Source: Comamonadaceae bacterium
GTDB lineage: Bacteria > Pseudomonadota > Gammaproteobacteria > Burkholderiales > Burkholderiaceae_C
Length of the DNA stretch: 33,471 nt
Assembly (NCBI GenBank): GCA_947451385.1
Contig: CANFYZ010000039.1
Location: 1 to 33,471 of the forward strand
Direction: 5' to 3'
Both the position numbers and the translations under genes were made by a program. This document shows, piece by piece, positions 8,031 through 15,014 of this stretch. The notes under the pieces are model-generated. The model was not told the DNA's origin, did not search any database, and saw nothing but the letters and a program-made list of their open reading frames with translations. The first letter of the stretch is position 1, and every line of letters starts with the position of its first letter.

Positions 8031-8064
8031 AAAAAACCGCCGGGCTTGTGGCACCGGCGGTTTT
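8031..8064 (-). terminator. Attenuator terminator in the aroG leader
   Basis: On the minus strand a 7-bp all-GC stem, CCGCCGG (8054-8060) with CCGGCGG (8037-8043), is extended by four A-U pairs. It closes a 10-nt loop and is followed by TTTTTT (8031-8036). It lies 17 nt after the leader-peptide stop and 40 nt before the aroG ATG, so it must be bypassed for aroG expression. Confidence 0.92.
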
Positions 8065-8106
8065 GACTGAGTGGGGTTGCTTACGCGTTCGCCTCTCGTC
8101 CGCCGG
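8054..8106 (-). promoter_or_regulatory. Antiterminator pairing that competes with the aroG attenuator
   Basis: CCGGCGG occurs in the leader ORF (8100-8106, codons 16-18, Pro-Gly-Gly) and again as the 3' arm of the terminator. The leader copy can therefore pair with the same 5' terminator arm (8054-8060) over 7 GC pairs, which excludes the terminator. A ribosome stalled on the aromatic codons (8120-8134) leaves the leader copy free. One that reaches the stop codon would partly cover it. The arrangement is seen in the sequence; the mechanism is inferred by analogy with pheA and trp leaders. Confidence 0.75.
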
Positions 8107-8152
8107 GGACTGAGAATCCAAAGTAAAAGTAAAAGGCAATGCGCGAAGTCAT
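8081..8152 (-). CDS. Phe/Tyr-rich leader peptide of the DAHP synthase gene
   Basis: This is a 23-codon ORF starting MTSRIAFYFYFGF and ending REANA. Six of residues 7-13 are aromatic (F7 Y8 F9 Y10 F11 F13), read from TTT TAC TTT TAC TTT GGA TTC. It is placed exactly as an attenuation leader: candidate promoter, aromatic codons, an antiterminator arm within codons 16-18, the stop, the terminator, then aroG. Its product is presumably not functional itself; its translation senses charged tRNA-Phe and tRNA-Tyr. The ATG at 8152 has no Shine-Dalgarno but has TACATT 7 nt upstream, so it may be read from a leaderless 5' end. Confidence 0.85.
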   Translation of the reverse strand: MTSRIAFYFYFGFSVPGGREANA

Positions 8153-8159
8153 GGCGCTC

Positions 8160-8165
8160 AATGTA
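8160..8165 (-). promoter_or_regulatory. Candidate extended -10 (TGC-TACATT) for the aroG leader transcript
   Basis: On the minus strand TACATT is preceded by TGC, the extended -10 pattern, and ends 7 nt before the leader-peptide ATG. No good -35 at 16-18 nt was found, which extended -10 promoters tolerate. It lies 43 nt downstream of the tldD stop, so aroG probably has its own promoter rather than relying only on read-through from tldD. Confidence 0.5.
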
Positions 8166-8208
8166 GCACAAGTTGCTGACGCCATCTGACAGTTTGTCGC
8201 CAACGTGC

Positions 8209-9669
8209 TCACGCCGTGCCGCCCACCGTCAAACCATCGATACGCAAGGTCGGCTGACCCACGCCCACAGGCACACTCTGGCCTTCTTTGCCGCAGGTGC
8301 CCACGCCGCTGTCCAGACGCATGTCGTTGCCGATCAGCGTGATTTTTTTCAATGACTCGGGGCCACTGCCGACCAAGGTGGCGCCTTTGACGGGGTACAA
8401 AATTTTGCCGTTCTCCACCCAATACGCTTCACTGGCCGAGAAGACAAATTTGCCGCTGGTGATGTCCACCTGACCGCCCCCAAAGTTGGTGGCATACAAA
8501 CCTTTTTTGATACTGGCCACAATTTCTTGCGGGTCCTTGTCGCCACCCAACATATAGGTGTTGGTCATGCGCGGCATGGGCACATGGGCGTAGCTTTCGC
8601 GCCGGCCATTTCCTGTGGGTGGGACCCCCATCAGTCGGGCATTCATCGCATCTTGGATGTAGCCTTTCAAGATGCCGTCTTCGATCAGCACATTGCGCTG
8701 ACTGGCACGACCTTCGTCATCCACATTGAGAGAACCACGGCGATCGGCCAAGGTGCCATCGTCCAAAACGGTCACCCCTTTGGCCGCGACGCGCTGGCCA
8801 ATGCGGCCACTGAAGGCGCTAGAGCCTTTGCGATTAAAGTCCCCCTCCAAACCATGGCCAATGGCTTCGTGCAGCAGCACGCCTGGCCAACCAGGGCCCA
8901 GAACCACTGTCATTTCGCCAGCGGGTGCCGGACGGGCGTCGAGGTTGGTCACAGCCGCATGCACCGCGTCATTGACATAGCTTTGGATCATGGCATCGTC
9001 AAAATACGCCAAGCCAAATCGGCCGCCCCCGCCCCCACTGCCCGATTCACGGCGCTGACCTTGCTCGGCAATCACCGACACCGACAATCGCACCAAGGGC
9101 CGCACATCGGCAGCCAAGGTGCCATCGGCGCGCGCCACCATCACCACGTCGTATTCGGTGGCCAAGCCGGCCATGACTTGGACGATGCGGGTGTCTTGGG
9201 CTCGGGCCAGTTGTTCAACTTTCTCAAGCAGCTCGACTTTGGCCGCGCTGTCCATGCTGCCCATGGGGTCCATGGAGGGGTACAGCGAGCGGCTCACTGC
9301 CACTTTGCGCGCCGGGACCTTGATACGGCGGTTTTGCATGGCGCTGCCAATGCTGCGCACCGTCAGGGCGGCATCCATCAAGGACGCCATTGAAATATCG
9401 TCTGAATAGGCAAAGGCGGTTTTCTCACCCGAGACAGCACGCACACCGACGCCTTGGTCAATGCTGAAGCTTCCCGTTTTCACAATGCCCTCTTCCAAGC
9501 TCCAACCTTCTGATCGGGTGTATTGAAAGTACAAATCCGCATCGTCAATTTGGTGCGCCTTGATCGCAGACAAGGCCTGCGTCAAATGCGTTTCGTCCAA
9601 ACCAAAAGGTTCAAGCAGCAGGGACCGGGCCGTGGCCAGGCGTTCAAGGGTGGGTTCGCGAGAGGTCAT
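8209..9669 (-). CDS. tldD: TldD metalloprotease subunit
   Basis: TldD forms a heterodimeric zinc protease with TldE/PmbA that degrades unfolded peptides and matures some ribosomal peptides and toxins; E. coli TldD acts on microcin B17 and CcdA. The product is 486 residues against 481 in E. coli. The metal motif HEAIGH (H267, E268, H272) lies in LLHEAIGHGLEGDFNRKG. The N-terminal DADLYFQYTRSEGWSLEEGIV and C-terminal SGVGTCGKEGQSVPVG are typical of TldD rather than PmbA, which lacks the metal motif. The partner pmbA is not in the window. TACAAT lies 6 nt upstream of the ATG at 9669 and no Shine-Dalgarno is present. Confidence 0.95.
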   Translation of the reverse strand: MTSREPTLERLATARSLLLEPFGLDETHLTQALSAIKAHQIDDADLYFQYTRSEGWSLEEGIVKTGSFSIDQGVGVRAVSGEKTAFAYSDDISMASLMDAALTVRSIGSAMQNRRIKVPARKVAVSRSLYPSMDPMGSMDSAAKVELLEKVEQLARAQDTRIVQVMAGLATEYDVVMVARADGTLAADVRPLVRLSVSVIAEQGQRRESGSGGGGGRFGLAYFDDAMIQSYVNDAVHAAVTNLDARPAPAGEMTVVLGPGWPGVLLHEAIGHGLEGDFNRKGSSAFSGRIGQRVAAKGVTVLDDGTLADRRGSLNVDDEGRASQRNVLIEDGILKGYIQDAMNARLMGVPPTGNGRRESYAHVPMPRMTNTYMLGGDKDPQEIVASIKKGLYATNFGGGQVDITSGKFVFSASEAYWVENGKILYPVKGATLVGSGPESLKKITLIGNDMRLDSGVGTCGKEGQSVPVGVGQPTLRIDGLTVGGTA

Positions 9670-9675
9670 GGACCA

Positions 9676-9681
9676 ATTGTA
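9676..9681 (-). promoter_or_regulatory. Candidate -10 (TACAAT) 6 nt before the tldD ATG
   Basis: The minus strand reads TACAAT, TGGTCC, ATG. The hexamer matches 5 of 6 positions of TATAAT, and its spacing puts the expected transcription start on the A of the start codon. No Shine-Dalgarno and no clear -35 were seen. Confidence 0.5.
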
Positions 9682-9756
9682 GAGAAAGACCCCTCAGCGC
9701 GCCGCAAGGCCGAACGATCCACGGGGCGAGGGACGGGCTTTCGAGACAGAGGGGGC

Positions 9757-10911
9757 TCAGGTTTGGACCAGGCGCTTGGCTTTGGCCACCGACATCAAGA
9801 TGCCCAGGCCCAGGCCCAAGGTCACCATCGCCGTGCCGCCATAGCTGATGAAGGGCAAGGGCACACCGACGACCGGCAAAATACCGCTGACCATGCCCAT
9901 GTTGACAAAGGCATAGGTGAAGAAAATCATGGTCACACTGCCCGCCAGCAAGCGTGTAAACAGGGTGGCAGCGTCCAGCGCGATCATCAGCCCGCGGTAG
10001 ACCAAAAAAAGAAAAGCCGAGATCAGCAGCACGTTACCGAACAGCCCGAACTCTTCAGAGTAAGCAGCAAAAATAAAGTCGGTCGTGCGCTCGGGAATGA
10101 ACTCCAAATGCGTCTGCGTGCCCTGCATGAAGCCCTTGCCCCAAAAGCCGCCCGAACCGATGGCAATCATGCCTTGGATGATGTGAAAGCCTTTGCCCAA
10201 GGGGTCACGGGTCGGGTCCAGCAAAGTGCAAACACGCTGCCGCTGGTATTCGTGCAGCACCTGCCAGTTGACGCCCTCGGCACACAACGTGGGCTCAAAC
10301 ACCACCAAAAGCACGATACCTGACAACCCCAGCAGCATGGGCGGGACGATCAAGCGCCAACTCAGGCCCGCAAAGAAAATCACCGACAAACCCGCGGACA
10401 ACACCAACATGGCGGTTCCCAGGTCGGGTTGTTTCAAGATCAAACCCACCGGCAAGGCCAGCAAAGCCCCGGCCACCGCAAAGTCCAGCGGCCGCAACTG
10501 CCCTTCACGTTTTTGGAACCACCAGGCCAGCATCAAAGGCATGGCGATTTTCAAAATTTCACTGGGTTGAATCACCACCCCCAAATTCACCCAGCGGCGA
10601 GCGCCCTTTTTGGTAATGCCGAAAATGGCCACCGCGATCAAAAGAACCACGCCCACGGTGTACAGCGGGACGGCCAAGCTCATCCATCTTTGCGGCGGAA
10701 TTTGTGCGGCAGCAAACATGATGACCGCGGCGATCAGCATGTTGCGGGCGTGATCGACAAAGCGAGTCCCATGGTCATAGCCCGAGGAGAACATGATCAA
10801 CAAACCGGCGCAGGCCAGCAACAAAACCGCCAGGGCCAAAGGACCGTCAAAGCCTTCGAACCAGAACAACAAGCGCTGGCTCAGGGTCTGTTTTTGGATC
10901 ACGGGTTGCAT
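9757..10911 (-). CDS. rodA: Rod-shape peptidoglycan polymerase (SEDS family)
   Basis: RodA is the SEDS glycosyltransferase of the elongation machinery and polymerises lipid II together with PBP2. Starting at MQPVIQKQTLSQRLLFWFEGFD the protein is 384 residues with about ten hydrophobic segments; E. coli RodA has 370. The frame is open far upstream, but that region is antisense to the esterase gene. SEDS landmarks are visible: KKGARRWVNLG, QPSEILKIAMPL, KQPDLGTAM, PERTTDFIFA with the conserved Asp, and the late PLPFISYGGTAM. It is distinguished from FtsW by its location and sequence; FtsW is in the dcw cluster. No mreBCD or mrdA accompanies it here. It is divergent from the esterase gene, with -10-like hexamers 17 nt apart. 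Confidence 0.94.
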   Translation of the reverse strand: MQPVIQKQTLSQRLLFWFEGFDGPLALAVLLLACAGLLIMFSSGYDHGTRFVDHARNMLIAAVIMFAAAQIPPQRWMSLAVPLYTVGVVLLIAVAIFGITKKGARRWVNLGVVIQPSEILKIAMPLMLAWWFQKREGQLRPLDFAVAGALLALPVGLILKQPDLGTAMLVLSAGLSVIFFAGLSWRLIVPPMLLGLSGIVLLVVFEPTLCAEGVNWQVLHEYQRQRVCTLLDPTRDPLGKGFHIIQGMIAIGSGGFWGKGFMQGTQTHLEFIPERTTDFIFAAYSEEFGLFGNVLLISAFLFLVYRGLMIALDAATLFTRLLAGSVTMIFFTYAFVNMGMVSGILPVVGVPLPFISYGGTAMVTLGLGLGILMSVAKAKRLVQT

Positions 10912-10917
10912 CGGCGC

Positions 10918-10946
10918 ATTATCCCCGTTCAGACTGCTTGGATAAT
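10918..10946. promoter_or_regulatory. Symmetric divergent promoter of rodA and the esterase gene
   Basis: GATAAT occurs on the minus strand (10918-10923), 6 nt before the rodA ATG. It occurs on the plus strand (10941-10946), 7 nt before the esterase ATG at 10954. Exactly 17 nt separate the two, so each lies where the other's -35 element would be. GGGGA on the rodA side is 10 nt from ATG and could act as a poor Shine-Dalgarno; the esterase side has none. Confidence 0.5.
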
Positions 10947-10953
10947 GTCCATC

Positions 10954-11550
10954 ATGTCGCCCAAAGCCCAGACCACCCATTTGCTGTACCTGCACGGTTT
11001 TCGCTCTTCGCCCCTGTCGATGAAAGCGCAAAAAATGGCGCAATGGGTCAGCCAACACCACCCGCGGGTGCATTGGTGGTGTCCGCAGCTGCCGCCCTCG
11101 CCCCAGGAGGCCATGGACCTGGTGCGGCAAGGCACGGCCGATTGGCCTTGGGCGCAGACCGCGGTCATCGGTTCGTCGCTGGGCGGTTTTTATGCGCAAT
11201 GCTTTGCCGCTGCCACCGGCTGCCGCGCGGTCTTGCTGAACCCGGCAGTAGAGCCAGCGCGCGACCTGGCGTCCCATGTGGGTCTGCAGCAGGCGTGGCA
11301 CGATCCCAGCCAGTCGTTCTACTTTCAACCCGAATATGTTGAACAACTGACGCAGTTGCAGTCCAGTCTCGTCGGGCCAGCGCCAGAGACCTTCGCCATC
11401 GTGGCCAAGGGGGACGAAGTGTTGCGCTGGGAGGAAATGGTCAGCCATCTTCCGCAGGCGCGGATCAAGTTGCTCCCAGGCAGTGACCATGCCTTGTCAG
11501 ATTTCGACACGCACCGCGCGGACATTCTGGATTTCTTGCAGCTGGCCTGA
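10954..11550 (+). CDS. YqiA-like alpha/beta-hydrolase (UPF0227 esterase family)
   Basis: The 198-residue protein follows the E. coli YqiA pattern through its length. It has LLYLHGFRSSPLSMKAQ at the N-terminus, PQLPPSPQEAMDLV, the nucleophile elbow GSSLGGFYA (S75), LLNPAVEPARDL, KGDEVLRWEE (D154) and PGSDHALSDFD (H179). That gives a complete Ser-Asp-His triad. YqiA acts on short acyl esters in vitro; the physiological substrate is not established. An ATG three codons upstream (10945) is possible. I prefer 10954 because GATAAT lies 7 nt before it, whereas it overlaps the earlier ATG. It leads a plus-strand run followed 26 nt later by the RNB gene, which has its own candidate -10. Confidence 0.88.
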   Translation: MSPKAQTTHLLYLHGFRSSPLSMKAQKMAQWVSQHHPRVHWWCPQLPPSPQEAMDLVRQGTADWPWAQTAVIGSSLGGFYAQCFAAATGCRAVLLNPAVEPARDLASHVGLQQAWHDPSQSFYFQPEYVEQLTQLQSSLVGPAPETFAIVAKGDEVLRWEEMVSHLPQARIKLLPGSDHALSDFDTHRADILDFLQLA

Positions 11551-11563
11551 CGCCAGGGCATGG

Positions 11564-11569
11564 GACAAT
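11564..11569 (+). promoter_or_regulatory. Candidate -10 (GACAAT) 7 nt before the RNB ribonuclease ATG
   Basis: GACAAT ends 7 nt before the ATG at 11577, in the 26-nt gap after the esterase gene. GGGA overlapping its start is 11 nt from the ATG and would be a poor Shine-Dalgarno. No -35 was identified. Confidence 0.4.
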
Positions 11570-11576
11570 CGGGCCT

Positions 11577-13643
11577 ATGTTTGCATTGTTTGAAGAAGCC
11601 GGTAAATTCATGGCCGGTCGCATCTTGTCTGAAGCCGAGGCGTCCAGCCAGGTGGAGCTGGACAGCGGAAAACGCGTCAAAGTCAAAGCCGCGAATTTGC
11701 TACTCAAATTCGACAAACCGGAACCTGCCGCGCTGCTGGACCAAGGTCAGGCTCTGAGTTCCAGCATCGATTTGAACTTGGCTTGGGAGTTTGCCCCCGA
11801 AACCGAGTTTGGTTTTGCCGATTTGGCGCACGAGTATTTCAGCGCCCATGCCAGCACCACCGAGTTGGTGGCCGCGCTGATGGCCCTGTTTGAAGCGCCA
11901 CATTACTTTCGCCGCGCTGGCAAAGGGCGTTTTCGCAAAGCCTCGTCCGAAACCCTGGCCTTGGCCTTGGCAGGCATCGAAAAGAAAAAACAAGTGCTGG
12001 CGCAAATCGACACGTGGGCCACTGAATTGGCGCAGCACCGCTGCCCTGCCCCTGTGCGGGAGCAGCTGTACAAAATATTGTTCCGCCCCGACAAAAATGC
12101 CCCCGAGTACAAAGCCGTGGTCGAGGCCAGTCGCGCCACCCAAACCGCACCGCTCGACTTGCTGCAACAGGCCGGTGCCATTGAGTCGGCCTATGACTTC
12201 CATTGGCAGCGCTTTTTGTTTGACCATTTTCCCAAGGGCACCGGTTTTCCTGCACTCTCGGCACCGGCCATCACCGACGACTTGCCACAAGCCGCGATGC
12301 GGGCCTACTCGATTGACGACTCACACACCACCGAGATTGACGACGCCTTGTCGCTGCAAGGCTTGGGCAGTGGGACGGTCACTGTGGGCATTCACATTGC
12401 CGCCCCGGGCCTGGCTGTTTTGCCTGACAGCCCGATCGACCAACTGGGTCGCCAGCGTTTGTCCACGGTCTATATGCCGGGCTACAAAATTACCATGCTG
12501 CCCGACGATGTGGTGCAAAACTACACCTTGGCCGAAGGCCAGGACTGCCCCGCGGTGTCCTTGTATGTGCGCTTTGACGAAACCAGTCTGAAAGTGCTGG
12601 GCAGCGAAACCCGCATCGAGCGAGTCCACATCGCGGCAAATTTGCGCCACGATCAGCTCGATGACCTGGTCACCCCTGAATGGCTGGAGACCCCGGAAGG
12701 GATGCCAACCACCACGCCGGTGCATCTGCCCATGCCCCACAGCGAACTGGCCTTCTTTTGGCGTCTGGCACAGCACCTCAAAGCCGAGCGCGAAGTGGTC
12801 CGCGGCAAACCCGAAACTTTCAATCGACCCGATTACACCTTCCGCCTGGCGCGCGAAGACCAGAGCTTGCCGCCCACGGGCAACGAAGCGGTGAGTATTG
12901 GCACACGCCAACGCGGCGCACCGCTGGACTTGATCGTGGCCGAGGCGATGATTCTGGCCAACAGCACTTGGGGGCAATGGCTGGCCAGCTTGGGGGTGCC
13001 GGCGATTTACCGCAGTCAGGCCAGCCTGGCGCCTGGCGTCAAAGTGCGCATGGGCACCAAGGCCTTGCCGCATGCCGGCATTGGCGTGCCCAGCTACGCC
13101 TGGAGCACCTCGCCGCTGCGCCGTTACACCGACCTGGTGAACCAGTGGCAGATCATTGCCTGCGTCCGTCATGGCGCGACGGCCGCTTTGGCCGCCCCGT
13201 TTAAACCCAAAGATGCGCAGCTGTTCGCCATCATCAGCAGCTTTGATGCCGCCTACAGCGCCTACAACAGCTACCAGTCGGGCATGGAGCGTTTCTGGAC
13301 GCTGCAGTACCTGTCGCAGCAACACATCACCGAACTCAACGCCACCTTGTTCAAAGAAGCGGCTGGCGGGCAATGGCTGGTGCGCGCCGACGAGTTGCCG
13401 CTGGTCCTCAGCGTGCTGGGCGCACAGGGCATGGAGCGGGGTGCCAAAGTTCGCGTCCAACTTGGTCACATCGACACCATGGCGCTGGATGTGAACGGCA
13501 CGGTTTTGCAGCGCCTCGACAGTCCGGCCACGTCGATGCCGGCCGACACAAGCGATGACGAAGGGGACGAGGACGAAGTGTCGGCGGGTCCCTTGACCAT
13601 CGCAGTCGATTTGAACGCTCCCCCCTTGGAGCCCGTGGCATGA
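11577..13643 (+). CDS. RNase II-family (RNB domain) exoribonuclease
   Basis: RNB enzymes degrade RNA processively from the 3' end. The protein has 688 residues. The N-terminal ~240 form a beta-proteobacterial-type module (GRILSEAEASSQVELDSGKRVKVKAAN first), not the usual tandem cold-shock domains. The RNB domain starts near 243 with SIDDSHTTEIDDAL. By alignment with RNase II (D201, D207, D209, D210) the metal ligands would be D247, E253, D255 and D256, so one Asp is Glu. YAWSTSPLRRYTDLVNQWQ is the conserved catalytic Tyr/Arg segment. The C-terminus has a short S1-like beta region and an acidic tail (DTSDDEGDEDEV). It is not clearly rnb or rnr, so no symbol is given. Its stop overlaps the mtgA start (ATGA). 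Confidence 0.9.
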   Translation: MFALFEEAGKFMAGRILSEAEASSQVELDSGKRVKVKAANLLLKFDKPEPAALLDQGQALSSSIDLNLAWEFAPETEFGFADLAHEYFSAHASTTELVAALMALFEAPHYFRRAGKGRFRKASSETLALALAGIEKKKQVLAQIDTWATELAQHRCPAPVREQLYKILFRPDKNAPEYKAVVEASRATQTAPLDLLQQAGAIESAYDFHWQRFLFDHFPKGTGFPALSAPAITDDLPQAAMRAYSIDDSHTTEIDDALSLQGLGSGTVTVGIHIAAPGLAVLPDSPIDQLGRQRLSTVYMPGYKITMLPDDVVQNYTLAEGQDCPAVSLYVRFDETSLKVLGSETRIERVHIAANLRHDQLDDLVTPEWLETPEGMPTTTPVHLPMPHSELAFFWRLAQHLKAEREVVRGKPETFNRPDYTFRLAREDQSLPPTGNEAVSIGTRQRGAPLDLIVAEAMILANSTWGQWLASLGVPAIYRSQASLAPGVKVRMGTKALPHAGIGVPSYAWSTSPLRRYTDLVNQWQIIACVRHGATAALAAPFKPKDAQLFAIISSFDAAYSAYNSYQSGMERFWTLQYLSQQHITELNATLFKEAAGGQWLVRADELPLVLSVLGAQGMERGAKVRVQLGHIDTMALDVNGTVLQRLDSPATSMPADTSDDEGDEDEVSAGPLTIAVDLNAPPLEPVA

Positions 13644-14413
13644 AAGCGTCCAGCGCCATGCAAGCGATCTTCGCTTGGCTGCGCATGGTGCTGTGGGTGG
13701 GCCTCAGCCTGCAATTGGTTTTTGTGGCGCTCATCGGGTTGATGCATTTCATGGACCCACCGTCCACGGCTTTTGAGCGCTCGCAAATCTGGCAGATCGT
13801 GCGGCAGCAAGGGCGCCTGCCCTGGCGGCAAGACTGGGTGGACGCCAGCCAGATCTCTCGCCACTTGAAACGGGCGGTCATGGCTTCTGAAGACAGTGCG
13901 TTTTTGCAGCACAACGGTGTCTGGTGGGAGTCGATTGAAAAAGCCTGGGGCCGGAATGAAAAAGCCAAGGCCAAAGCCGCGCAACAAGCTGCCAAACGCG
14001 CCGACCAAACAGGCAGTCAGGCTGCTGCATCGGCGCCAGCGGCCAAAATTGTCGGCGGCTCCACCATCACCCAACAGTTGGCCAAAAATTTGATGCTCAG
14101 TGGCGAGCGCACCCTGCTGCGCAAAGGCCAGGAGTTTGTGCTGACCTTGGCGCTGGAAGCCTTGCTGCCCAAACAACGCATCTTGGAGATTTACCTCAAC
14201 CATGTGGAGTGGGGCGAAGGCGTTTTTGGCGCTGAAGCCGCGGCGCGCCACTACTTCAAAAAACCGGCCGCACAGCTCAGCCCGTGGGAAGCAGCGCGGC
14301 TGGCGGTGATGCTGCCGCGGCCCCGTTATTTTGAAAAACGACCGCAATCAACGTATTTGTTGGACCGCACCCAAACCATCGTCACCCGCATGAACGATGT
14401 GGTCGCGCCATGA
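13640..14413 (+). CDS. mtgA: Monofunctional biosynthetic peptidoglycan transglycosylase
   Basis: MtgA polymerises glycan strands from lipid II without transpeptidase activity. The 257-residue protein has one transmembrane segment (about 13-36) and a GT51 domain. The catalytic Glu lies in [14 protein letters not shown] (E84), then [15 protein letters not shown] (139-153) and [24 protein letters not shown]. Between [12 protein letters not shown] and [10 protein letters not shown] it carries a Lys/Ala/Gln-rich insertion (about 107-136) absent from E. coli MtgA. The insertion falls in the flexible part of the active-site cleft and reads as low complexity. ATG at 13640 overlaps the ribonuclease stop by 4 nt, so the two are cotranscribed and probably coupled. 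Confidence 0.95.
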   Translation: MKASSAMQAIFAWLRMVLWVGLSLQLVFVALIGLMHFMDPPSTAFERSQIWQIVRQQGRLPWRQDWVDASQISRHLKRAVMASEDSAFLQHNGVWWESIEKAWGRNEKAKAKAAQQAAKRADQTGSQAAASAPAAKIVGGSTITQQLAKNLMLSGERTLLRKGQEFVLTLALEALLPKQRILEIYLNHVEWGEGVFGAEAAARHYFKKPAAQLSPWEAARLAVMLPRPRYFEKRPQSTYLLDRTQTIVTRMNDVVAP

Positions 14414-14432
14414 ACACTGGACAGCTTTGGTT

Positions 14433-14981
14433 ATGAGAATCTTAGGCATTGACCCTGGCTTGCAAACCACCGGTTTTGGCTTGATCGATGTCGAAGGTGC
14501 GAGCCTGACCTACGTGGCCAGTGGCGTGATCCAAACCACCAAGCAAGACATGGGCAATTTACCGGCGCGCCTGAAAGTGCTCTACGACGGCGTGCGTGAA
14601 GTCACCGCGCTGTACCAACCCGATGAAGCCTCCGTGGAGATCGTTTTCGTCAACGTCAACCCCCAAGCCACTTTGCTGCTGGGCCAGGCCCGGGGTTGCT
14701 GCGTGACGGCGTTGGTGTCTTGTGATTTGGGGGTGGCCGAATACACGGCCTTGCAAATGAAACAAGCCATCACCGGGCATGGCCGTGCCGCCAAATCGCA
14801 GATTCAAGAAATGGTCAAACGGCTGCTGCGTTTGCCCGTGCTGCCGCGCCAAGATGCCGCCGATGCGCTGGGTTTAGCGATCACCCATGCGCACGCCAGC
14901 ACGTCCATGAACAAGCTGGCGGCAGTGAATGCCCTGAGCCGAAAAACACACGGCATGTACCGGGGCGGGCGCAGCCACTGA
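14433..14981 (+). CDS. ruvC: Crossover junction endodeoxyribonuclease
   Basis: RuvC resolves Holliday junctions as a dimer with the RuvAB branch-migration motor. Starting at [16 protein letters not shown] it has 182 residues against 173 in E. coli. The catalytic acids are D7 (GIDPG), E69 ([11 protein letters not shown]), D141 and D144 ([16 protein letters not shown]). The motif [16 protein letters not shown] is the form I expect in betaproteobacteria. A longer in-frame start (14397) would overlap mtgA. ruvC begins 19 nt after the mtgA stop without a Shine-Dalgarno that I can recognise, and is probably the last gene of the unit. ruvAB are not in the window. Confidence 0.96.
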   Translation: MRILGIDPGLQTTGFGLIDVEGASLTYVASGVIQTTKQDMGNLPARLKVLYDGVREVTALYQPDEASVEIVFVNVNPQATLLLGQARGCCVTALVSCDLGVAEYTALQMKQAITGHGRAAKSQIQEMVKRLLRLPVLPRQDAADALGLAITHAHASTSMNKLAAVNALSRKTHGMYRGGRSH

Positions 14982-15014
14982 GCAGCAGGATTGAGCCGCA
15001 GGTCTGGCGCGTGT

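Noticed and set aside
8153..8422. A longer protein ending in the aroG leader peptide
   Set aside because: The upstream part of this frame is out of frame within tldD and meaningless; only the last 23 codons have the attenuator arrangement.
10912..11490. A ~190-residue N-terminal extension of rodA
   Set aside because: It is antisense to the esterase gene and carries no membrane segment or similarity; the canonical RodA start lies at 10911.
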